A DNA stretch of 7,074 nucleotides from Tannerella sp. (GTDB lineage: Bacteria > Bacteroidota > Bacteroidia > Bacteroidales > Tannerellaceae), in NCBI GenBank assembly GCA_031269635.1, contig JAISYY010000031.1, positions 1-7,074 of the forward strand. The letters run 5' to 3'. The stretch's first letter is position 1. The number at the start of each line of letters is the position of its first letter. Positions 1 to 5,338 of the stretch are shown here, in pieces. Position numbers and translations under genes: made by a program. Below the pieces are notes generated by a model that was not told where the DNA came from, ran no database searches, and saw nothing but the letters and a program-made list of their open reading frames with translations.

Positions 1-189
1 CCTTCCGGCAAAGTGATAATCGACGGCGTATACTACGACGGAATATCCGAATCGGGATTTATCGAAAAAGGAACAGGCGTTATCGTTGTCCGCTTCGAAA
101 ACGCCCAAGTTTACGTCGAGACAGGTGAAATGTGTTTGAATCCCCACTCCGGGGTCAGGAAAATTTTCACGGACAAGGACTATAATTAA
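1..189 (+). CDS. C-terminal fragment of an NfeD-like (OB-fold) protein, 5' partial
   Basis: An open frame runs from the first base to a TAA at 187-189, giving 62 residues; the start lies outside the window. The fragment reads SGKVIIDGVYYDGISESGFI and goes on to GTGVIVVRFENAQVYVE. This alternation of short beta strands with the pattern G-x-v-x-i-d-G-x-x-Y-D, gfIekGt and V-x-V is the usual look of the soluble OB-fold domain that ends NfeD proteins, membrane proteins that partner SPFH/flotillin proteins. A tail of about 20 residues (from TGEMCLNP) follows the predicted fold. In many Bacteroidetes nfeD is followed by a flotillin gene (floA); here a non-coding gap follows instead, so this may be a different NfeD paralogue or another OB-fold protein. 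The reading frame is certain; the family is a resemblance judged by eye from a fragment. Confidence 0.6.
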   Translation, partial: PSGKVIIDGVYYDGISESGFIEKGTGVIVVRFENAQVYVETGEMCLNPHSGVRKIFTDKDYN

Positions 190-223
190 AAAATAACAGA
201 TACGTCGACATATCACAGGTTAT

Positions 224-268
224 AATGACGAATTTTGCAACAATCTCATTATTGTCTATTTCGTCATT
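224..268. promoter_or_regulatory. Long dyad: perfect 9-bp inverted repeat with 27-base loop
   Basis: AATGACGAA at 224-232 is the exact reverse complement of TTCGTCATT at 260-268. Inside the loop, ACAAT (240-244) can pair with ATTGT (251-255), so RNA from either strand could fold as a two-step stem. It begins 35 bases after the stop codon of the upstream gene. No T-run follows, so it is not a classical intrinsic terminator. It could be a 3'-end hairpin, a protein-binding dyad, or part of a structured leader. The symmetry is observed; the function is unknown. Confidence 0.4.
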
Positions 269-279
269 CCGTCTATTTG

Positions 280-293
280 CTAAACTTGTTTAG
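280..293. promoter_or_regulatory. 14-bp perfect palindrome, possible operator
   Basis: CTAAAC-TT-GTTTAG is a perfect inverted repeat with a 2-base centre. The arms sit close enough for a dimeric DNA-binding protein rather than an RNA hairpin. It lies about 80 bases upstream of the proposed peptidase promoter box. No regulator can be named, and an AT-rich 14-mer of this kind can occur by chance. Confidence 0.25.
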
Positions 294-298
294 TAACT

Positions 299-325
299 TT
301 CTCGCAAAGATGACGACTGCGAGAA
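299..325 (+). terminator. Candidate stem-loop, possible terminator or operator
   Basis: TTCTCGCA (299-306) pairs perfectly with TGCGAGAA (318-325) around an 11-base loop, and TTTGATTTG follows at 326-334. The stem is half G+C and is followed by a T-rich but interrupted tract, so it is a weak rho-independent terminator candidate for the upstream gene. It lies 110 bases after that gene's stop codon and before the next promoter box. The pairing is seen directly; the terminator role is inference. Confidence 0.35.
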
Positions 326-371
326 TTTGATTTGCGTCCTATCCGGAAGCCGAATAGTTATAAAATATTTT

Positions 372-379
372 TATATTTG
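372..379 (+). promoter_or_regulatory. Bacteroidetes -7 box upstream of the dipeptidyl peptidase gene
   Basis: TATATTTG matches the TAnnTTTG -7 consensus of the Bacteroidetes primary sigma factor at every fixed base. No TTTG lies 19-21 bases upstream, so the -33 element is missing or weak. Use of this box would give a leader of about 150 bases before the ATG at 531, containing the heptad repeats listed separately. The surrounding sequence is very AT-rich, which raises the chance of a random match. Confidence 0.5.
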
Positions 380-396
380 CGGGGAAAATCGGCTTG

Positions 397-417
397 GAAT
401 TAAGAATTAAGAATTAT
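397..417. repeat. Three tandem copies of a GAATTAA heptad
   Basis: GAATTAA at 397-403, GAATTAA at 404-410 and GAATTAT at 411-417 form a short direct tandem array inside the presumed leader of the peptidase gene. The array is roughly complementary in sense to the TCAAT-type heptads at 494-521, so the two may be the ends of one small element. Confidence 0.6.
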
Positions 418-493
418 ATTTCACTTTCAAATTTTGATTATATACATAAATGAAACAGTTATCAATTTGCAACAGACACAGGGAAATGAAAAT

Positions 494-521
494 GCTCAAC
501 GCTCAATTTTCAATTCTCAAT
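494..521. repeat. Four heptads ending in TCAAY, just before the peptidase start
   Basis: The stretch divides into GCTCAAC, GCTCAAT, TTTCAAT and TCTCAAT, four 7-base units in register. Reverse-complemented, they resemble the GAATTAA units at 397-417 with A-to-G changes at fixed places, giving an imperfect inverted arrangement around a core of about 76 bases. The array ends 9 bases before the ATG at 531. A longer in-frame start exists at 450, but its extra 27 residues would be encoded largely by this array, which argues against that start. Confidence 0.6.
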
Positions 522-530
522 TATTTACGT

Positions 531-2717
531 ATGAAGAGATTTCCTTTTTTGCATACGGTGTTTTTCTTCGTGTTAATGGCGGCGCCGGGCGGCGTTTTCG
601 CCCAGCAGGGTAATAAACGGATTAGCTTGCCGGACATCGTAAACGGAACGTTCCGGCAGGAGACGTCCGCAGGCGAGATGCGTTCGTTGCCCGACGGACA
701 GCATTATACGGCGATGAATAAGGCGCGTACGATGATTATCAAATATTCGTACCGTACCGGAGAACCCGTAGAGACGCTTTTTGACGTGAAGAACGCACGC
801 GAATGTACGTTTGATGATTTCGAAGATTATATAATAAGCTCTACGGGACATCATATACTGATTATACGGGAAAAGGAGGCGATCCATCGCCGTTCGTTCC
901 GCGCCGGTGTGTATGATTATGACGTGCGCCGCCGGATGGTGAAACAGCTGAATGAGTCGGGCAACAAGATTATGATACCGGTTTTTTCGCCGGACGGACG
1001 TATGTGCGCTTATGTGGAAGATAATAATATCCGGATAAAAAAGTTTGATTACGACACCGAAACGCAGGTTACGAAAGACGGCGAGGCGAACCGTATTATC
1101 AACGGGGCGACGGACTGGGTCTATGAAGAGGAGTTTTCCGTGACGAACCTGATGGCCTGGTCGCCCGATAACGAGTATCTTGCTTATGTGCGTTTCGACG
1201 AGACGGACGTGCCGGAATACGCTATGGCGATGTACGGCGATTCGTATTATCCTTATGAGCAACGATTCAAATACCCGAAGGCCGGGGAGAATAATTCAAA
1301 AGTGACCCTCCATTCCTATTGTGTGGAAACGAAAGATACAAAAACACTGAAAACGCCTGCCGGAGAAGACGGTTACATCCCTTACATCCGTTTCGCGGCG
1401 GAGCCTTCGCAATTGGCCGTGATGACGCTTAACCGCCAGCAGAATATATTTAACCTTTATCATGCCAACCCCAAAAGCGGGGTGTTTAAGCTCATTATGA
1501 AGGATGAAAATAAAGCGTATATAGATTCCGAATGGATGCAGGCGATCCGGTTTTCGGCGAGCGGTTTTCTTTACGTGAGTGAGAAGGACGGGTATGCGCA
1601 TATTTACCGGTATTCCCCGACGGGTGTCATGCAGCGCCAGGTCACGAGCGGGAACTGGGATGTGACGCGCCTGATAGGAGAAGACGAGGCTACGGGGACG
1701 ATCTATTATGAATCGGCGGAAGAAAGCCCGTTGCGTCGTTCGGTATATTCCATAGATGTGAAAGGGAAGAAGACGCGCCTGTCGACGATGCAGGGGACGA
1801 ACAGCGCCTCCTTCAGCGCTTCGTATGCCTGGTATGTGAACCGCTTTTCCAGCGTTCATACGCCGGTGCGCATCAGCCTTCATGAGACGAAAACCGGCAA
1901 AGAGGTCCGGGTGATTGAGGATAATTCCGCCTTAAAAGATAAATTACAGGACTACGCTTTCTCGCCGAAAGAGTTTATGACGGTCACTACGGCTACGGGT
2001 GAAGAACTGAATGTCTGGATGGTTAAGCCTGCCGGTTTCAGCGAATCGAAAAAATATCCGGTGGTGATGTTCCAGTACGGCGGGCCTAATTCGCAGTCCG
2101 TAACAGACCGTTTCGGCATGGATTGGGAGCAGTATCTGGCCGCAAACGGGTTTGTTTGTGTCTGCGTCGATGGTCGCGGGACGGGTGCGCGCGGGGAGGC
2201 TTTCCGCAAGTGTACGTATATGCGGATGGGCGATCTTGAATCGCGCGACCAGGTGGCTGCCGCCGTCGCGCTAAGCAAACTGCCTTATGTCGACAGCGGC
2301 CGCATCGCCATTTGGGGCTGGAGTTTCGGCGGATACAACACGCTGATGGCCATGAGCGTGGGGAATGGTGTCTTCAAGGCCGGTATAGCCGTCGCACCTC
2401 CTGCCGACTGGCGATATTATGATACGGTTTATACGGAGCGTTACATGCGTACGCCGAAGGAGAATAAAAAGGGATATGATGAGACTTCGCCTGTGAAACT
2501 TGCAAAAGACTTGCAGGGAAAGTTGTTACTCGTACACGGTACGGCCGACGACAACGTCCATTTCAAGCAGAGCATGGACTATGCGGAAGCGCTGGTGCAG
2601 GCAGGCAAGCAGTTTGAGATGCAGATTTATCGCGACAGGGATCACGGCATCCATGGCGGTAATACACGTATGCACCTGTACACACGCATGTCGAATTTCC
2701 TTTTTGACAACCTGTAA
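531..2717 (+). CDS. dpp4: Secreted dipeptidyl peptidase IV (prolyl serine peptidase, family S9B)
   Basis: A serine exopeptidase predicted to release X-Pro or X-Ala dipeptides from the N-terminus of peptides in the periplasm or at the cell surface. The 728-residue product starts with a signal peptide (Lys-Arg, hydrophobic FFFVLMAA, likely cut after GVFA, residue 24). A beta-propeller (DPPIV_N) follows to about residue 440, then the alpha/beta-hydrolase domain from about 500 to the end. The propeller holds DWVYEEEF, whose E200 and E201 match the paired glutamates that grip the substrate amino end. The triad is S598 (GWSFGGY), D673 (HGTADDNVHF) and H705 (DRDHGIHGG), spaced 75 and 32 residues against 78 and 32 in human DPP4; Y516 in FQYGGPNS fits the oxyanion tyrosine. 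The EEE motif favours DPP IV over the related prolyl tripeptidyl peptidase. The start at 531 was chosen because the signal peptide begins there; an in-frame ATG at 450 adds only repeat-derived residues. Confidence 0.95.
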   Translation: MKRFPFLHTVFFFVLMAAPGGVFAQQGNKRISLPDIVNGTFRQETSAGEMRSLPDGQHYTAMNKARTMIIKYSYRTGEPVETLFDVKNARECTFDDFEDYIISSTGHHILIIREKEAIHRRSFRAGVYDYDVRRRMVKQLNESGNKIMIPVFSPDGRMCAYVEDNNIRIKKFDYDTETQVTKDGEANRIINGATDWVYEEEFSVTNLMAWSPDNEYLAYVRFDETDVPEYAMAMYGDSYYPYEQRFKYPKAGENNSKVTLHSYCVETKDTKTLKTPAGEDGYIPYIRFAAEPSQLAVMTLNRQQNIFNLYHANPKSGVFKLIMKDENKAYIDSEWMQAIRFSASGFLYVSEKDGYAHIYRYSPTGVMQRQVTSGNWDVTRLIGEDEATGTIYYESAEESPLRRSVYSIDVKGKKTRLSTMQGTNSASFSASYAWYVNRFSSVHTPVRISLHETKTGKEVRVIEDNSALKDKLQDYAFSPKEFMTVTTATGEELNVWMVKPAGFSESKKYPVVMFQYGGPNSQSVTDRFGMDWEQYLAANGFVCVCVDGRGTGARGEAFRKCTYMRMGDLESRDQVAAAVALSKLPYVDSGRIAIWGWSFGGYNTLMAMSVGNGVFKAGIAVAPPADWRYYDTVYTERYMRTPKENKKGYDETSPVKLAKDLQGKLLLVHGTADDNVHFKQSMDYAEALVQAGKQFEMQIYRDRDHGIHGGNTRMHLYTRMSNFLFDNL

Positions 2718-2732
2718 CCGGTCATTCCGGTT
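2716..2732. terminator. Small hairpin spanning the convergent stop codons
   Basis: AACCGG (2716-2721) and CCGGTT (2727-2732) form a perfect 6-bp stem around the loop TCATT. The stem begins within the peptidase TAA, and the loop includes the stop codon of the opposite gene. It would fold in both transcripts and could act as a bidirectional terminator, though the stem is short and no T-run follows on either side. Confidence 0.35.
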
Positions 2733-3225
2733 TCCGGCTTCCCAATTCGATTACTTCCAGGTCTTTGATTTCGGTTTTGTCTATGACAAAGCGGACGAGC
2801 GTGCGGACTTGCTGGAATCCGCTGATGCCGGCGGCTCCGGGATTTATGTGCAGGCAGTGGAGGCTCTTGTCGAACATTACTTTCAGGATATGGGAATGGC
2901 CGGAGATGAACAGTTGCGGTTTTGCCGCATACAGTTTGGCACGGATGGAAGGGTCGTAACGTCCCGGATATCCGCCGATATGCGTCATCAGGACGTTTAT
3001 GTCTTCGACGTTGAACTGTGCAATCAAAGGAAACTGTCGGCGCAGGGGATACCCGTCAATATTGCCGTACACGGCGCGTAGCGGCCTGATGCCGGCCAGG
3101 TCGTGCGCCAGCGTTTCGGAGCCTATATCGCCTGCATGCCATATCTCATCACATTCGCCGAAATATTTTTCGTATTTGTCGTCCCACCAGCCGTGGGTGT
3201 CCGAAAGCAGTCCTATTTTTATCAT
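2722..3225 (-). CDS. YfcE/MJ0936-type metallophosphoesterase
   Basis: A 167-residue calcineurin-like phosphoesterase of the small single-domain type (Metallophos_2), predicted to be a cytoplasmic phosphodiesterase using two divalent metal ions; its natural substrate is unknown. All metal-binding motifs are present in order: DTH (D9, H11), HAGD (D33), GNID (N55), MTH (H82), GHSH (H110, H112), then INPG near residue 128. GNID replaces the commoner GNCD. The ATG at 3225 gives MIKIGLLSDTHGW, the normal N-terminus with the first strand intact. A frame extension to 3324 would add 33 residues running back across both promoters and into ppk1, so it is unlikely. The gene is convergent with the peptidase (4 bases between stop codons) and divergent from ppk1 (70 bases between starts). 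Family confident; physiological role not inferable. Confidence 0.92.
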   Translation of the reverse strand: MIKIGLLSDTHGWWDDKYEKYFGECDEIWHAGDIGSETLAHDLAGIRPLRAVYGNIDGYPLRRQFPLIAQFNVEDINVLMTHIGGYPGRYDPSIRAKLYAAKPQLFISGHSHILKVMFDKSLHCLHINPGAAGISGFQQVRTLVRFVIDKTEIKDLEVIELGSRKPE

Positions 3226-3230
3226 GTGGG

Positions 3231-3238
3231 CAAAGATA
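3231..3238 (-). promoter_or_regulatory. -7 box of the metallophosphoesterase gene
   Basis: On the minus strand this reads TATCTTTG, a perfect TAnnTTTG match, with only CCCAC between it and the ATG at 3225. No TTTG lies 19-21 bases upstream; with a 20-base spacer the -33 site would fall on 3259-3262, which reads CAAA on this strand. Transcription would begin at or within a few bases of the start codon, giving a leaderless or nearly leaderless mRNA. Confidence 0.65.
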
Positions 3239-3258
3239 GGATTTTTATCCTTACGGTA

Positions 3259-3290
3259 TTTGTAAAACCGGAATTTTTCACGTAAGTTTG
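3259..3290 (+). promoter_or_regulatory. Full -33/-7 promoter of ppk1
   Basis: TTTG at 3259-3262, a 20-base spacer, and TAAGTTTG at 3283-3290 fit the Bacteroidetes consensus (TTTG, 19-21 bases, TAnnTTTG) at every defined base. Only CGCGT separates the box from the ppk1 ATG at 3296, so the start codon lies at or next to the expected transcription start. This is the best promoter match in the window. Its -33 element lies where the -33 region of the divergent metallophosphoesterase promoter would be. Confidence 0.75.
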
Positions 3291-3295
3291 CGCGT

Positions 3296-5338
3296 ATGGA
3301 AGAACACAGGTATACATATTTCAAACGTGATATCAGTTGGTTGTCATTTAACTACCGGGTACTTATGGAGGCAGATGATCCGCATTTGCCTATCTATGAG
3401 CGTATCCGTTTCCTGTCTATTTACGCTTCCAACCTGGAAGAATTTTATGAAGTGCGCGTGTCGGAGCACCGGGGCGACATCATGAAAAAGAATTATATAG
3501 ACGAGAGTGCGGAAATGTCTGAAGAAAGTCTTGAGGATATCACACGCGAGGTGAATCGCCAGCAACAGGATTTTTATCGTATATTCGGCGAAGGGATCCT
3601 CCCCGAATTGCGGCGGCAGAGGATTTACCTGTACCAGGATAGCAGGCCGGAGGCTTTCCACGTGGATTTTGTCCGGAATTATTTCAACGAGGAAGTTTTT
3701 CCGTTTCTCTCTCCCGTGACGATACAAAAAGGCGCCATGACCTTTATCCGCGACCGCCGGCTGTATCTTATTGTCAGCATGAGAAACAAGATTACCGGCG
3801 ATCCTTATTATGTGCTTATCAAGATACCGTTCGGGAAGGCGCCCCGTTTTATTTCGTTGCCCTCGCACGAAGGTGTGTATTATTATATGTTTATTGATGA
3901 TGTAATCCGGGCGAATCTGCCTGTGATTTTTCCGGGATATGACGTGGAAGGATGTTACAGCATAAAGATTTCGCGCGATGCGGATATTTACATTGACGAC
4001 CATAACGCGGACGGCTCGAAGGCGATCGTGAACGAGATAAAGACGAAGGTCGGCAAACGCAAGATCGGCGCATTGAGCCGTTTTATGTACGACCGCGCGA
4101 TGCCGGCGGATATGCTGGCCTATATTTGCGAATCGTTTGGCATAGAAGCGGACGAGTTGATCGTCGGCGGACGCTATATGAATCTTCAGGATCTGGTGAA
4201 GCTGTCTAATCCCGTCGGTGCGGAACTGGAACAGAAGGCGCCGTCGCCGATGCGCGTGCCGTATCTCGATGAGACGGGCTCTATATTCAGGGCTGTGACG
4301 CAACGGGATGTGCTGCTTCATTTCCCCTATCAGTCGTTTGATTACTTGTTGCGTTTTCTGATGGAGGCGGCGTTCGACCCGGAAGTGGAGGAGATAAAAA
4401 TCACTCAATATCGTGTGGCGGAAAATTCCGCCGTCATAAACTCGTTGATAAGCGCCGCCCAGAACGGGAAGAAAGTGACGGTTTTTGTGGAGCTGAAAGC
4501 CCGTTTTGACGAGGAAAACAACGTGAGCGCCGCCGAACGTATGGAACAGGCGGGGATAAAGATTATTTACAGCCTTCCCGGATTGAAAGTACATGCCAAG
4601 GTTGCGGTGATTTTGCGTAAAGGCGACCGGACGGATTTCGCTTACCTCAGTACCGGGAATTTCAATGAGAAAACGGCCCGGATTTATTCCGATATGGCGC
4701 TCCTGACCTGTCGTGAGGGTTTGGTGGCGGATGTGAATCATCTGTTTTCGGTGCTGGAGCGCCGGACGGGAAGCCCGGTCTTTAAGCATCTTCTGGTCGC
4801 CCGTTTCAATATGACGCCGGAGATTATGCGTATGATAGAACGCGAGATTGAGCATGTGAAAAGGGGACGTCGCGGTTCTATCATTTTAAAGATGAACGGG
4901 CTGCATGACCGGCATATGATCGACGCACTGTATCGCGCTTCGGAGAACGGCGTCGAAATAGACCTTATCGTGCGGGGGATATGCTGCCTTGTGCCCGGCC
5001 GGCCGTACAGCCGGAATATACGTATCACGCGCATTGTGGATATGTATCTGGAGCACGCGCGTGTCTGGTATTTTTATAATGACGGGGCGGAAGATTTGTT
5101 CCTTACTTCGGCCGACTGGATGCGCCGCAACCTGAATCGCCGGATCGAAGCGGCTTTCCCGCTATTATGCCCGAAGATAAAGCGGGAGGTGACCGATATC
5201 CTGCAAATACAGTTGCAGGATAATGTCAAAGCCTGTACGCTGGATGAGAACCTTGCGAATGTTTTCAAACACGACGACCGTCCGCCGGTGCGTGCACAGC
5301 AGGCTATTTATGAATATTTCAAACGATCTTCTTTCTGA
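3296..5338 (+). CDS. ppk1: Polyphosphate kinase 1
   Basis: Transfers the gamma-phosphate of ATP reversibly to inorganic polyphosphate, building the chains used for stress tolerance and phosphate storage. At 680 residues it is full length. The N domain opens with FKRDISWLSFNYRVL and includes SNLEEFYEVRVSEHR (N46, the likely adenine-contact position). The head domain follows to about residue 310, then two phospholipase-D-like C domains. H433 in GLKVHAKV is the expected phosphohistidine (E. coli H435), and H587 in LEHARVW fits the second conserved histidine (E. coli H592). R373 (ITQYR) and R403 (ELKARFDEE) correspond to E. coli R375 and R405, and the STGNFNEKTARIYSD motif is present. The ATG at 3296 is the only sensible start: the frame is stopped at 3263 and the next Met would remove the conserved N-terminus. 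No ppx/gppA exopolyphosphatase gene lies in the window. The 3' end overlaps the convergent methyltransferase gene by 20 bases. Confidence 0.97.
   Translation: MEEHRYTYFKRDISWLSFNYRVLMEADDPHLPIYERIRFLSIYASNLEEFYEVRVSEHRGDIMKKNYIDESAEMSEESLEDITREVNRQQQDFYRIFGEGILPELRRQRIYLYQDSRPEAFHVDFVRNYFNEEVFPFLSPVTIQKGAMTFIRDRRLYLIVSMRNKITGDPYYVLIKIPFGKAPRFISLPSHEGVYYYMFIDDVIRANLPVIFPGYDVEGCYSIKISRDADIYIDDHNADGSKAIVNEIKTKVGKRKIGALSRFMYDRAMPADMLAYICESFGIEADELIVGGRYMNLQDLVKLSNPVGAELEQKAPSPMRVPYLDETGSIFRAVTQRDVLLHFPYQSFDYLLRFLMEAAFDPEVEEIKITQYRVAENSAVINSLISAAQNGKKVTVFVELKARFDEENNVSAAERMEQAGIKIIYSLPGLKVHAKVAVILRKGDRTDFAYLSTGNFNEKTARIYSDMALLTCREGLVADVNHLFSVLERRTGSPVFKHLLVARFNMTPEIMRMIEREIEHVKRGRRGSIILKMNGLHDRHMIDALYRASENGVEIDLIVRGICCLVPGRPYSRNIRITRIVDMYLEHARVWYFYNDGAEDLFLTSADWMRRNLNRRIEAAFPLLCPKIKREVTDILQIQLQDNVKACTLDENLANVFKHDDRPPVRAQQAIYEYFKRSSF

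Noticed and set aside
294..301. TAACTTTC as a plus-strand -7 box for the peptidase
   Set aside because: The last fixed base is C instead of G, no -33 element is spaced correctly, and it would place the start inside the 299-325 stem; the perfect box at 372-379 is preferred.
305..312. Near-match to a -7 box on the minus strand (CATCTTTG)
   Set aside because: The first fixed base differs, and no minus-strand gene lies downstream toward position 1.
573..1883. Open frames of 229 and 195 codons on the minus strand inside the peptidase gene (573-1262 and 1296-1883)
   Set aside because: Both are antisense to the conserved beta-propeller, have no promoter box or family motif, and show shadow-like composition.
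2500..3081. 193-codon plus-strand frame bridging the peptidase end and the metallophosphoesterase
   Set aside because: It overlaps the catalytic Asp/His region of the peptidase in another frame and the conserved phosphoesterase on the other strand; no motif supports it.
3344..4855. 503-codon open frame on the minus strand inside ppk1
   Set aside because: It lies wholly antisense to a PPK1 gene with all catalytic motifs intact. Its translation is rich in His, Arg and Ile with no recognisable domain, as expected of the complement of a biased coding sequence.
2722..5338. A functional polyphosphate module joining the metallophosphoesterase and ppk1
   Set aside because: The genes are only divergent neighbours. 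The phosphoesterase belongs to a phosphodiesterase family with no known polyphosphate activity, and no ppx gene is present, so a joint pathway cannot be supported.
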